Shown here piece after piece: positions 14,072 to 23,200 of a stretch of 64,000 nt of DNA. The notes beneath the pieces are model-generated. The model was not told the DNA's origin. It saw only the letters and a list, made by a program, of their open reading frames with translations, and did not search any database. The position numbers were made by a program, and so were the translations under genes. The stretch's first letter is position 1; each line of letters opens with the position of its first letter. The DNA lies in assembly GCA_039033415.1 (NCBI GenBank), contig JBCCCR010000031.1:1-64000 (forward strand), read 5' to 3'. Source of the DNA: Pseudomonadota bacterium. GTDB taxonomy: Bacteria; Pseudomonadota; Gammaproteobacteria; Xanthomonadales; SZUA-38.

Positions 14072-14488
14072 ATGATTCGAGTGTTGGGTTTGGCGTTGCT
14101 GTTGTTTGGCACAGAGGTGATGGCGATCAACTGCGGTGACCAGGGGCGCGCGTCACAGTCGGTGGTGGCCTGGTCGGGTGAGCAGGAGCTCGGCTTTTGG
14201 GAGGTGACGGACGACTCGCTGAAGGTGCTGTCACTGCAGGAACGCGACGTGGCCGTGCGCGTCACGCCGGCGCCCAAAGAACGCTACGAGCGCCTTAGGC
14301 ATGCCGGTGACTGGCATCCGGAAATCGTCAGGATCGACATACTCGCGGCCGATTCTGATGACCTTTTGGTTCGCGGCTGGGGCGGCGCCAATTCGCTCCA
14401 GGACTTCAAGATCGAATCGCTGGGCAAAGGCGGCCTGAAACTGCTGCTACTCAAGCCTGTATGCGTGCGAGTGGGGCAGGACGACTAG
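14072..14488 (+). CDS. Secreted hypothetical protein
   Basis: 138 residues from ATG 14072, preceded by GGAG with good spacing. MIRVLGLALLLFGTEVMA is a signal peptide (cleavage near 18). The mature part contains one Cys near its start (INCGDQG) and one near its end (LKPVCVRV), which may form a disulfide. A TACAAT at 14038-14043 could be the -10 box. No family was recognised. Confidence 0.65.
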   Translation: MIRVLGLALLLFGTEVMAINCGDQGRASQSVVAWSGEQELGFWEVTDDSLKVLSLQERDVAVRVTPAPKERYERLRHAGDWHPEIVRIDILAADSDDLLVRGWGGANSLQDFKIESLGKGGLKLLLLKPVCVRVGQDD

Positions 14489-14548
14489 GGCCGGCGTGTT
14501 TCGAAACAACCATCCAACGCCAGCCGGCGGTCAAGTGAGTGAGAGCCC

Positions 14549-14893
14549 GTGATTGTCTCTGAGGCGCTCGCCACAAAGCTCCGGGAGCTCGAAAACCGCC
14601 TGCTGCAGCCGTCCGTTCGGGAGGACGCGCAAACGGCTGGAGAACTGCTGGCGCCGGAATTCATGGAAATTGGCCAGTCCGGCAAGGTCTATGACAAAAC
14701 GCAGGTTCTTGAGGCCATGAAAGCTGAGCCGCTCACTGAAGGCCTTGTGGCTGAGGAATTTGCGGCTCGTCAGCTGGCAGCGGATATCGTGCTGGTAACT
14801 TATCGATGCAAAGCCACGCTACGAAGTTCGATCTGGCGAAAGACGGCAGGTCGCTGGCAGCTTGTATTTCATCAGGGGACACCCTGCACGTAA
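14549..14893 (+). CDS. DUF4440 / SnoaL-like protein
   Basis: 114 residues from GTG 14549. The pattern LENRLLQPSVREDAQTAGEL, then LLAPEFMEIGQSGKVYDKTQ and the closing SIWRKTAGRWQLVFHQGTPC, is that of DUF4440 proteins, which have the NTF2-like cone fold. Some relatives bind or isomerise small molecules, others are immunity or scaffold proteins. No catalytic pair can be assigned here. It may be read together with the DUF2200 gene 65 bases downstream. Confidence 0.75.
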   Translation: MIVSEALATKLRELENRLLQPSVREDAQTAGELLAPEFMEIGQSGKVYDKTQVLEAMKAEPLTEGLVAEEFAARQLAADIVLVTYRCKATLRSSIWRKTAGRWQLVFHQGTPCT

Positions 14894-14958
14894 GCTATGA
14901 GAGTCAGGTACGGGAACTTGAGAACGCCGACCGCAAACGCCTAGGGAGGGCAAACGAA

Positions 14959-15324
14959 ATGACCACAACGCCAGCACACGACAAACGGCTAGCCAGCATT
15001 CCATTTGCCGCCGTCTATCCGGCCTATGTCAACAAAGTCGAAAAGAAGGGCCGGACCGTTGACGAGCTTCATGAGGTGCTGTCCTGGCTGACCGGCTTCA
15101 GCGCCAAGGACATCCAAGCCAAGATCGATAACGGTGAGACGATCGAGCAGTTTTTTGCCAACGCCAAAATTCATCCGAACGCGCATTTGATCAAAGGCGT
15201 TATCTGCGGTTATCGGATTGAAGACATTGAAACCCCGCTGACCAAGCAAGCTCGCTATATGGACAAGCTGGTGGACGAACTTGCCAAAGGCCGCGCCATG
15301 GACAAGATCCTGCGAACAGCCTAA
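14959..15324 (+). CDS. DUF2200 family protein
   Basis: 121 residues from ATG 14959, with a GGGAGGG ribosome binding site; the longer frame from 14806 overlaps DUF4440 and is rejected. RLASIPFAAVYPAYVNKVEKK and the following RTVDELHEVLSWLTGF are hallmarks of the DUF2200 family, as is AHLIKGVICGYRIEDIE. Function is unknown in the family. The product is soluble and basic, without a signal sequence. Confidence 0.85.
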   Translation: MTTTPAHDKRLASIPFAAVYPAYVNKVEKKGRTVDELHEVLSWLTGFSAKDIQAKIDNGETIEQFFANAKIHPNAHLIKGVICGYRIEDIETPLTKQARYMDKLVDELAKGRAMDKILRTA

Positions 15325-15427
15325 TGCAGTACCCGCTGGCTTAGCACCATTATGCGGTGTCCGCACAACGCGATTGACGGTATGCACAAATGCCAACGGC
15401 TTCGCGGTCGACTCTGGTTTCCGGCGC

Positions 15428-15433
15428 TATAAT
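15428..15433 (+). promoter_or_regulatory. Candidate -10 box
   Basis: A perfect TATAAT lies 50 bases before the start of the 97-residue membrane protein gene. No good -35 is seen at the usual distance, so the assignment rests on the -10 alone. Confidence 0.35.
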
Positions 15434-15483
15434 GAAAGACCGTTTCGAGAGCCCCTCTCGCTGGCCAAAGGACCCTTGAAATC

Positions 15484-15777
15484 ATGAGTGATTCCGATCG
15501 TCGATCCGACAAGAAAAGCCGCTCAACCGCCATGCGTGCGCTCAACTCTTTGTGTGCCATCGTATTTCTGGGCGCGGCGGCATTCATGTTTTTTGCCGCC
15601 TCGAAGATGATGGCGGTAAGCGCGATGGCGCTGGCTCTGGTTGGCATTGCGGCGCCGGTCATTTCCGGTGCTGAGGGTGTTCTTGAGGTGTTTACCGGGA
15701 TCGTTGAAGCACTTGTCGAAGGGCTTGTGGCTATTGTCGAGGTGATTGCCGACATTTTCGGCGGGATCTTCAGCTAA
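15484..15777 (+). CDS. Small membrane protein
   Basis: 97 residues. A charged N-terminal tail (MSDSDRRSDKKSRSTAM) precedes two long hydrophobic stretches, about 22-60 and 62-95, rich in Ala, Val and Ile (LVGIAAPVISGAEGVLEVF). Two to three membrane or membrane-associated helices are likely. No family was recognised. The plus-strand orientation and spacing suggest its own promoter. Confidence 0.6.
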   Translation: MSDSDRRSDKKSRSTAMRALNSLCAIVFLGAAAFMFFAASKMMAVSAMALALVGIAAPVISGAEGVLEVFTGIVEALVEGLVAIVEVIADIFGGIFS

Positions 15778-15852
15778 CCGGGTTTGCTCGTCGCCCCGCC
15801 GTTCTTAATCCGGCTCCTGCGCGCGTTCCCACTCGAGGCCGGCTGATTTTTT

Positions 15853-16260
15853 ATGCTACTTATCGCCATCATTCCCTGGTTTGCCTGGTTGCTCCTGGCA
15901 TTGGGGCTTTGGGGTGTGCTTACCCGGCAAATCTATGGCCGACTGGGACTTCGAGGGGGCCTGGTTGTTGGATGGCTGGCTTTGCTGGCGCTGCAGACGC
16001 TTGGCGCCATTGTGTCCGCGGTGGCGACACGCCTTGACGCGATCGATCGGTTAACCTGCTACTGGGGAATTTGGGGTTGGCTTGCCCAGCTGGCGCTTTC
16101 GGCCGTGGCCTTGGCTGGTTTGATCGGTCTGCTGAAGCGCTGGCCTCGGAAGCCGGATGGTCGCAGAGAACGAGTCGGCGCAACGTTTGCGCTGTGGGCC
16201 GCCTTCAGCGTAGTTGTCGTTTTTGCCCATCTTCGTTCTGCCGTACTGTGTACTGTCTAG
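15853..16260 (+). CDS. Membrane protein of unknown function
   Basis: 135 residues with four predicted helices: about 3-22 (LIAIIPWFAWLLLALGLWG), 35-58, 74-95 and 112-130. A basic loop (KRWPRKPDGRRERVG) lies between helices three and four, likely cytoplasmic. Two Cys (LTCYWG, AVLCTV) are present. No family was recognised. Confidence 0.6.
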   Translation: MLLIAIIPWFAWLLLALGLWGVLTRQIYGRLGLRGGLVVGWLALLALQTLGAIVSAVATRLDAIDRLTCYWGIWGWLAQLALSAVALAGLIGLLKRWPRKPDGRRERVGATFALWAAFSVVVVFAHLRSAVLCTV

Positions 16261-16297
16261 GGTCTGAGAACCCAACCGACGCTGCAGGGGACGATCA

Positions 16298-16654
16298 ATG
16301 GAAAACTATGTCGATGGATTTGTGTTTCCGATTCCCACGGACCGCCTGGAGGCCTATCAGAGTCTCGCCGAGGCGGTGGCGGAGATCTGGAAAGAGCATG
16401 GCGCGCTCGACTACCAAGAGTTTGTGGGTGATGACCTGGCGTTGGCGGGGACCCAAGGCTTCCCCGGCGTTTTGAGCAGCGCTGACGACGAATGCGTGAT
16501 CTTCGGTTGGGTGGCGTTTGAATCGCGAGAGGCTCGCGATCTGGCCAATCAGAAGGTTGCGTCGGACCCCAGGGTGGCAGAGCTGATGGCCGCTTCGAAC
16601 ACGGGCTTTGACGCCAGCCGGATGGCCTACGGCGGCTTCCGGCGGTTGGTCTAG
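16298..16654 (+). CDS. DUF1428 family protein
   Basis: 118 residues, preceded by GGGGA. The start MENYVDGFVFPIPTDRLEAY, then AEIWKEHGALDYQEFVGDD and the end FDASRMAYGGFRRLV are the conserved signature of DUF1428, a dimeric alpha-beta barrel protein group of unknown role. The length is the family norm. Confidence 0.9.
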   Translation: MENYVDGFVFPIPTDRLEAYQSLAEAVAEIWKEHGALDYQEFVGDDLALAGTQGFPGVLSSADDECVIFGWVAFESREARDLANQKVASDPRVAELMAASNTGFDASRMAYGGFRRLV

Positions 16655-16721
16655 CTGGGTTTCGGTTGCGGCGCCCGCACCGTTGCCGCAACCTGTTGGA
16701 AGGTTCTAGAGGCCGTTGTCC

Positions 16722-17123
16722 ATGAGCATGCTTTCGTGGGTCTTCGTCGTGAAGATCGCGGCAACCATTCTTGTATGGTGCATTCCGCTGCTGATTTTTC
16801 CCCAAGCGATGCTGCTTGCGGTGGGCTTTCCGGAGCAAGACTCCTATATGTTCGTCCGCATGCTCGGCTGGGCATACGTCGCCCTGTGTGTTGGGTATGG
16901 ATTTGGGCTGCGCGCGTCTCTTGAGGGCGAGCGGCTGGCGGGGCCAATCTGGGTAGGCATAGTGAGCAACGGGGGCGCCTTTTGCTATCTGCTCTTTTAT
17001 GGGCTCAAGGGCACCTGGGCTTCGTGGGGGCTGGCCGTTCAAACGATCGCCTGGGGTTCCGTGATTGCGACCGCGCTGATTACCGCGGGCCTGGTCGTCT
17101 TCGGCGTGCTGGACCGGGACTAG
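16722..17123 (+). CDS. Four-helix membrane protein
   Basis: 133 residues from ATG 16722, with AGAGG nine bases upstream. Hydrophobic stretches at about 3-25, 48-66, 76-97 and 105-128 indicate four helices; WCIPLLIFPQAMLLAVGFP joins the first pair. The protein ends FGVLDRD. It is 10 bases upstream of the DUF2784 gene and likely shares its transcript. No specific family was recognised. Confidence 0.65.
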   Translation: MSMLSWVFVVKIAATILVWCIPLLIFPQAMLLAVGFPEQDSYMFVRMLGWAYVALCVGYGFGLRASLEGERLAGPIWVGIVSNGGAFCYLLFYGLKGTWASWGLAVQTIAWGSVIATALITAGLVVFGVLDRD

Positions 17124-17133
17124 CAGTCGTCGC

Positions 17134-17544
17134 GTGGAGAACGGAGCGTTCTACCGCCTCGCCGCTGACGCGATTCTCCTCGTTCATGCCCTTTTTGTGG
17201 CGTTTGTGGTGTTGGGTCTGGTGCTGATCCTGCTGGGGAAAGGCTGGCGGTGGCGCTGGGTCAGAAATCCATGGTTCCGTCTGGCTCATCTGGCGGCCAT
17301 CGCCTTTGTTGTGGTGGAATCCTGGCTCGGTGCAGTCTGTCCGCTCACCGTGTGGGAGCTTGCGTTGCGAGAGAAAGCCGGGGATTCGGTCTATGCCGGC
17401 GCCTTCATCGCGCACTGGCTCGAGGCCGTGCTTTACTATCGGGCGCCACCCTGGGTTTTCATCACGGTCTATACCGCCTTCGGCGGGCTTGTCATTGCGA
17501 GTTGGTTTTGGGTCCCACCTAGGCGTCTGCGAAGGCCCCGCTGA
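17134..17544 (+). CDS. DUF2784 family membrane protein
   Basis: 136 residues from a GTG. ADAILLVHALFVAFVVLGLV, then FRLAHLAAIAFVVVESWLG and VCPLTVWELALREKAG are the conserved core of DUF2784, a family of four-helix membrane proteins of unknown function. The end FIAHWLEAVLYYRAPPWVF also fits. The basic tail PPRRLRRPR is probably cytoplasmic. Confidence 0.9.
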   Translation: MENGAFYRLAADAILLVHALFVAFVVLGLVLILLGKGWRWRWVRNPWFRLAHLAAIAFVVVESWLGAVCPLTVWELALREKAGDSVYAGAFIAHWLEAVLYYRAPPWVFITVYTAFGGLVIASWFWVPPRRLRRPR

Positions 17545-17572
17545 GCTCGCCCTTCGTGTAGGAGCCAAAACG

Positions 17573-18238
17573 TTGCTCAAGCCTCACCACGTGATCTTCT
17601 TTTGCCAGCAGGATGGGCCTGAGGCCGATGACTTGCTCAGCGTCGGCCTTGTCGAGGGGACTGGAAACGTACACCTAGGGCAGGGTACTGCAAACCGACG
17701 GTTCTTTTTCCGCTTCGGTTTTATTGAGCTGTTATGGGTTCACGATGAGCAGGAGGCGCGGTCCAAGCTGGTTGCGCCGACACGGCTTTGGGAGCGATGG
17801 GAGCAGCGCGAAGGGATAGCCTGCCCATACGGGCTGTGTTTTTCGTCAGCGACTGGGATCGGTGACGGGCTTCCTTTTCCCGCCTGGCCCTATTGCCCTT
17901 CATACCTGCCTCATGGACGAAGTTTATTGTTTGCCGAGTCGATGCCGATGTCTGAGCCTGAGGTATTTGTTTTGAGCTGGCCGCAGGATCAGACGCCGCC
18001 AGACAATGAACCGGTGGAACATCAGCTCGGCCTCGGCGGCATGCGATCGGTCTCACTGGGGGTTCCTGAGCCCAATGGGGTGTCAAATTCGCTGGGCGCG
18101 GCGACGGCTGCTGGGATGCTTCAGATACATCCAAGCCCCAGCCCGTCATTAATCATCGAGTTCGACGCGCAAGTATCCGTCGAAATTGAAATACCAAAGC
18201 TCGGTCTGACCCTGCGTGGGCGAGAGGCTGAGAATTGA
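17573..18238 (+). CDS. VOC-like hypothetical protein with TTG start
   Basis: 221 residues from TTG 17573, which has AGGAG exactly eight bases upstream; the same frame is open much further left but that part overlaps DUF2784. LKPHHVIFFCQQDGPEADDL, then GQGTANRRFFFRFGFIELLW and TRLWERWEQREGIACPYGLC resemble glyoxalase-like VOC proteins; FPAWPYCPSYLP is also shared with that group as I recall it. The C-terminal third (SPSLIIEFDAQVSVEIE) looks like another beta-rich unit. The substrate is unknown. Confidence 0.7.
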   Translation: MLKPHHVIFFCQQDGPEADDLLSVGLVEGTGNVHLGQGTANRRFFFRFGFIELLWVHDEQEARSKLVAPTRLWERWEQREGIACPYGLCFSSATGIGDGLPFPAWPYCPSYLPHGRSLLFAESMPMSEPEVFVLSWPQDQTPPDNEPVEHQLGLGGMRSVSLGVPEPNGVSNSLGAATAAGMLQIHPSPSPSLIIEFDAQVSVEIEIPKLGLTLRGREAEN

Positions 18239-18418
18239 GGACAACGAATCAGGTTGTCGCAATCGGGCGCGGTTGGGCCCGACGTAGGCCCGTGTTTCCG
18301 TTGCTAGCCGGCGCATCGTGCCTTTTGAAAGATTGAGCAGGGGACTCACGCAACTTTCGGATTTCGGTAAGCTTGTGCTGAGTGAATAGCTAGGTGTGAG
18401 CTGCAAGTGAGGCGCAAG

Positions 18419-18952
18419 ATGGACCAGGGTGATGAAAGAACCCGTACGAACAGGCTGGCCCGCTTTCTAATGGCCCAACAAAAATGGCGTCCGGCGCTGC
18501 TGATGATCAGCATTGTTCTCAGCAGCGCTGCGTTTGCCGGGGAGAAGACGAACATGACGCAAGCGACAGGTACCTTTGATGTCAGCATGACACCCGCCTC
18601 GGAAGCCGCCGAGGAAGCCGGCGTGACACTCGGACAGTTTTCGCTGACCAAAACGTTTACCGGCGACATGGTTGGTAACGCTTCGGGTCAGATGCTGACG
18701 GCGACGAGCGCCGTCAAAGGCTCTGCCGGTTATGTGGCCATCGAACGATTCTCAGGCACGGTACACGGAAAGAACGGGACGTTTGTCCTGCAGCATACGG
18801 GCACCATGCAGGGCCAATCGCAGGCCTTGACCATCACGATCGTGCCGGATTCGGGTACGGGGGAGCTTGCGGGCATCTCCGGTACCTTCAAGCTGCAGAT
18901 CGATGAAGGTACACACCACTACACGCTCGAGTACTCGCTGCCAGAAGGATGA
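18419..18952 (+). CDS. DUF3224 family protein with possible signal peptide
   Basis: 177 residues from ATG 18419; a GTG at 18407 and an ATG at 18470 are alternatives. From 18470 the sequence MAQQKWRPALLMISIVLSSA followed by AFAG reads as a signal peptide. MTQATGTFDVSMTPASEA, then FSGTVHGKNGTFVLQHTGTM and SGTGELAGISGTFKLQ, are typical of DUF3224, an allene-oxide-cyclase-like beta barrel of unknown role. Most family members start at the MTQATGTF position and are cytoplasmic, so export here would be an addition. Confidence 0.8.
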   Translation: MDQGDERTRTNRLARFLMAQQKWRPALLMISIVLSSAAFAGEKTNMTQATGTFDVSMTPASEAAEEAGVTLGQFSLTKTFTGDMVGNASGQMLTATSAVKGSAGYVAIERFSGTVHGKNGTFVLQHTGTMQGQSQALTITIVPDSGTGELAGISGTFKLQIDEGTHHYTLEYSLPEG

Positions 18953-18996
18953 TGACAGAGCGTTCAGGGAAGAGTATCTAGCCAGCGGCGCCCCGA

Positions 18997-19726
18997 TCAG
19001 TTTGGGCGGGTGTCCGCTCGATCGGTTGGCGCAGGAACGAGATAATCGTCGTCGATTTCCCAGAAGCCCGGCACCTTTTGACGCAGTGGACGCCCATGTT
19101 CGCTGCCGGGTGCAAAGTTGTAAGGTAATCGTGAATTTGCTGGATTCTCGATCATTGCCGTAACCCCCCAAGCCCGGATGTCCCGCGGGCCAGGTGTTGA
19201 CCACCGGCAGACCTTCACGGCCGAGGTAGTGCCAAAATTCGGCACCGACAAACAACGCGTCTTCGAAAGAGTTGCCGACGCCGTGCACGTAGATAAACGC
19301 CTCTTTACGCTTGGTGCGCGCCAGCGCTTGAAGCAGGTACTTGCCGCCGGTCTTAAAATCCTCGTCGATACGCCGTTGCAGTGACTCCGGTAATACAAAC
19401 TGACCGTTCACGATTTCGTACGGATAAGGCCCGGGCGGGGTTCGGGCAATTTCCCGAACGCTCGCAAGCGTGAGCGGAATATTTTGCCGCCGATTGCCGG
19501 TTTGCACATCTGATTCCAGCTCTGCCCAGCTGAGGGCTGGCACAAGAAGAACGTCAGCAACGCCGATGGCAAACGAAGGGTCGTGCTCAAAGCTATAACG
19601 AGGCTGGCCGGTTTCCGGGTCGTTGGTGGGCGCGCGGTCGATGGCATACAGCACTTCTACGGTTTAGCTGGTCAACGCTGGATCGAGCGCCTCGTTGCCT
19701 AGCCCATAAACCATCGGCGTCGGCAT
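18997..19726 (-). pseudogene. Decayed alpha/beta hydrolase (DUF900-like)
   Basis: The ancestral start is probably the ATG at 19726 (MPTPMVYGLGNEALDP). An in-frame TAA at 19664-19666 cuts it after 20 codons. The frame then reads VLYAIDRAPTNDPETG and continues to KRKEAFIYVHGVGNSFEDAL and GGYGNDRESSKF, features of the DUF900 alpha/beta hydrolases (YVHG oxyanion region). After about 19130 the expected nucleophile elbow is missing and the frame turns to unrelated sequence. The catalytic Ser region is lost, so the gene is dead. The downstream boundary is approximate. Confidence 0.7.
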
Positions 19727-19815
19727 CAGGGTTCGAATACTGGATCACGCCGCGCATATTAGCGTGACTGCAATGAGCAGGCTTGAGGTACAGAGATTGC
19801 TGAATTGTCATTGTC

Positions 19816-20295
19816 TCACGGGGCGCTGTCTTGGGTTGTCGTCAACGGGTCCGGACCATGGTCCTCGGGTGGAAAAGGGTCGGGGAGCGTTTTGGTCATC
19901 AGCTGAAATATACAGGCGGTGCTCGCGCCAAACAGCAGCAAGCCGGTCATCGCCTCAAACACGCTGAGCAGCTGCCAGTTTGTAGACAGCGTGATGTCGC
20001 CAAAGCCTAGCGTGGTAGCGGTAACGACAGAGAAGTAAAGCGCATTAGGGAGCGTATCGAATTCTTCTAGCTCGCAATAGACCAGTGCCCACAGCGTGGC
20101 TTCCAGCAAATGAACCGCAATCAGCGCGAGGACAGCGAGGCTGAGAAAGGCGGGGCGTCGCGGAGAATGTCTGCCCACCGATGGTGCCGGAAACGCGAGG
20201 CATAACAGGAACCCGAGATAGCTGAGCGCTGTCATGTGGAACAACACGGTGATGAGAGAAAGCGCAATCCCCAGCAGGAACTGCGGTTCGCTCAC
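19816..20295 (-). CDS. Two-helix K+ channel-like membrane protein
   Basis: 159 residues from a GTG that overlaps the RND pump stop codon by four bases (GTGA). Hydrophobic segments occur at about 7-35, 48-72 and 106-130. The pore loop contains TTLGFGD at 94-100, close to the K+ channel filter TVGYGD, preceded by YFSVVTA. This is the Ion_trans_2 / KcsA-type pore module without any regulatory RCK domain. A K+ channel as last gene of an efflux operon is unusual; ion specificity is inferred. Confidence 0.8.
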   Translation of the reverse strand: MSEPQFLLGIALSLITVLFHMTALSYLGFLLCLAFPAPSVGRHSPRRPAFLSLAVLALIAVHLLEATLWALVYCELEEFDTLPNALYFSVVTATTLGFGDITLSTNWQLLSVFEAMTGLLLFGASTACIFQLMTKTLPDPFPPEDHGPDPLTTTQDSAP

Positions 20296-23200
20296 GGCGC
20301 CGGTTCCAGCAACGGCTCGCTCGACGGAGTTGCCTTCTGAGTCCGAAACAGCAGTGAATACAGTACGGGGACCAGGAGCAGCGTAATGCCGGTGGCAAAC
20401 AGCAACCCGAAAAGGATGGCTACGGCCATGGTTTCGAACATCGGTCCACCGCTCAGCCATAGCGGCAGCATGCCGCCTATCGTGGTCGCTGTGGTGAGCA
20501 GAATCGGGCGGGCACGCTGCTGCGCGGCTTCAACGATCGCCCGATCAGGAGACAGGCCGTTCTCCTCGATCTCCAGCTTGATGCGATCGAGCAGCACAAT
20601 CGCGTTGTTAATGACGATGCCCGACAGCGAAATAATCCCCAGGAAGGTGAAAAAGCCAAAATCCATTCCGGTGATGAGCAGTCCGGCGACAACGCCGATG
20701 AGGCCAAGCGGAATCGTGATCAGCACAATGGCTGATTTGCGCATGGAGTTAAACTGTAAAATCAGCAGCATCACGATCGCCACGACGGCAACCGGCATCG
20801 CCGCCAGTACGGAGCTTGCCGCCTCGTCGGATTCTTCGGTTTCCCCACCCTCAATGTATCCATAGCCAGACTTCCAGCTTTGTCTGAAGTCCTCTAGCCA
20901 GGGCCGAAAGGTCTCGAGCACTTCGGCCACCGTGACGCCGATCTCGAGCTGGACTTGAATGGTGATCATCCGTTCCCGGTCGAGCCTCTCGATTCGAGCG
21001 GGCTCCCAGACAACGTCCACGTCCGCCACCTGGCTAAGCGGGACAACCGCTCCGGTGCTTTGAGCGAAGATCGTGATGTTCTCTAGCTTGCTCAGGTCAT
21101 CACGATCGGAGCTGGTAGATCGCATCATGATCGGAATCGTCTCATCGTCCTCCCGAAACTCGCTGAGCTGAACGCCCGTCAGGCTGGCGTTGAGCGATGT
21201 GGCGATATCCTGATTGGTGACGCCGGCCCGGAATGCTCGTGCCTGGTCCACCTCTACCACCATTTTCTTACTCTGTGGGCCCCAGGTGTCTTTCACGGCG
21301 GTGACCACGTCGTAGTCCCATAGCTTGGCTTTGATTTCGGACTGGAGCGCAAAAAGTTCGTCAAACTCCGGTCCATACAGCTTTATCTCGATTGGGTAAG
21401 CCACGGGCGGCCCATTGGCGAGCCGTTTGATCTGCAGCCGTGCGTCCGGATGATGATTGAAGACGAAATCCTCAACGGCGAGCTTGACGGGGTCGAGCGA
21501 GGCACTGCCGTTAACGTTGACGATAAATGCGGACAGCGAATTGCGAGGATTTTCCGGCGTGAAAGCCAGCACAAAGCGCGGTCCTCCGGTGCCAATTAAA
21601 CCGGTCCAACCGGTGACTCCAATTGCTTCCGGATTGGACGGGTCGACACGCTGGCTTTGAAGAAATTGTTCAATATCGCTCACCATGCGCTCGGTTGCGG
21701 CAATATCTGAACCCGGCGGGAGCTCAATCGTAGCGGTCAGCGCGGGATCTTCTGAAGGCGCAATAAACACCTGCGGCACAAACCTCATACAGGCGATGGC
21801 TCCGACAAATAGGCCAACAACCAGCAAGACAAACAACAGTCGTATACGCATCACCCCGGCCAGCAGGCCTCGATACCAGCGGTAGAACGCGGTGTTGAAC
21901 TCGTCGGGCGCGTCAGCGCCTCGCACCTCGACCCTGATAAAAGGCGTAAGCATGGGAATAAACGTCATGGCGAGCGTCCAGGACAGCAGCAACGCGATGG
22001 TCACCACATAGAAAATGGACGCCGTAAATTCGCCGACGGCTGACTCCGCCAGGGCTATGGGCGTGAAGGCCGCTGCGGTGGTCAGCGAGGATATCAGCAG
22101 GGGAACCATCATTTCACCCGCCGCGTGCACGGCGGCGTCCAGCGTCGATTCGCCGTTTTGCCGGCGAACGATGACCGCTTCGACCACAACAATGGCGTTG
22201 TCCACCAGAAGTCCCAAGGCGATGATCAGCGCGGCCAGCGAGATCTGATCGATTCCAATATCGAAAAACGACATGAAAACAAAGGTCGAAACCATCACTG
22301 CGGGGATCAGAGCTGCCACCACCAGGCCGGTCCGGATACCCAGGGAAATCACCATCACGACGATGACGATTGCCACCGCCTGAACCAGATTGCTAACAAA
22401 CGCGTCAACGCTGTTCCCGGTTAGCTTAGATTGGAGAAACATCGGTTTGACGGACATGCCAAGTGGCAGGGACTGCTCGACAACTTCGGTCAGTTCATCC
22501 AGGCGCTGGCCGAGCGTCAGTATGTTGCCCCCATCGCGCATGGAGACGGCCAGCAGGATTCCGGGCTCGCCGCTGATGCTCGCTTTATCGCTCACCGGGT
22601 CCTCGTAGGCACGGTAGATCTGGGCCACGTCGCCAAGCTGAATCAGGGCTCGGCTGCCGGGAATTTCAATGATGGATTCGGCCAGATCCTCAACGGTGTC
22701 CAGATTGCCCGTCGGTTCGAGCACAATTTTTTCTCGCCCGACAGTCACGTCACCGCCGGAGGATAAGATGTTCAATGACTCAAGGATTTGCTCAAGCTGC
22801 TGCGGGGAAACGCCCAGCTCGGTTAGCCGGGCGTTGTCGTATTCAATGTAGATGGCATCTTCGATGTCGCCGTAGAGATCGACTTTGGCCACGTCCGGCT
22901 CTTTCCGCAGCAAGTCCCGTATATCCAATGCGGCGTCGCGTAGCTCCTTCGGTGTGAATCCCCGCCCAACGAGGCCGTAGAGGTGGCCATAAGTGTCCCC
23001 ATACTCGTCATTGACGAGTGGTGTGCTCGTTCCTGAGGGCAATTCCGACGTGACGTTTTCAACCTTTGTTCGCATGTCGTCAAAGATCGGCTGCATGTTG
23101 TCATAGCTGTCTTTGAATTCGACCGTAACAATGGAAACGCCGGTGATCGACTCGCTGGTGATCTCATCGACTTCGGGCATCTCCTGAATTTCTTCTTCAA

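Noticed and set aside
16257-17042. Minus-strand frame of about 260 codons opposite DUF1428 and a membrane protein
   Set aside because: Arg/Pro/Ser-rich shadow translation without domain features; the plus-strand genes are well supported.
18752-18996. Minus-strand continuation of the hydrolase frame into the DUF3224 gene
   Set aside because: Sequence there is the antisense of a well-supported DUF3224 gene and shows no hydrolase features.
19729-19745. GGGTTCGAATACTGG resembling a tRNA T-arm
   Set aside because: The stem bases on both sides do not pair and no acceptor or anticodon arm surrounds it; it lies next to the hydrolase pseudogene start.
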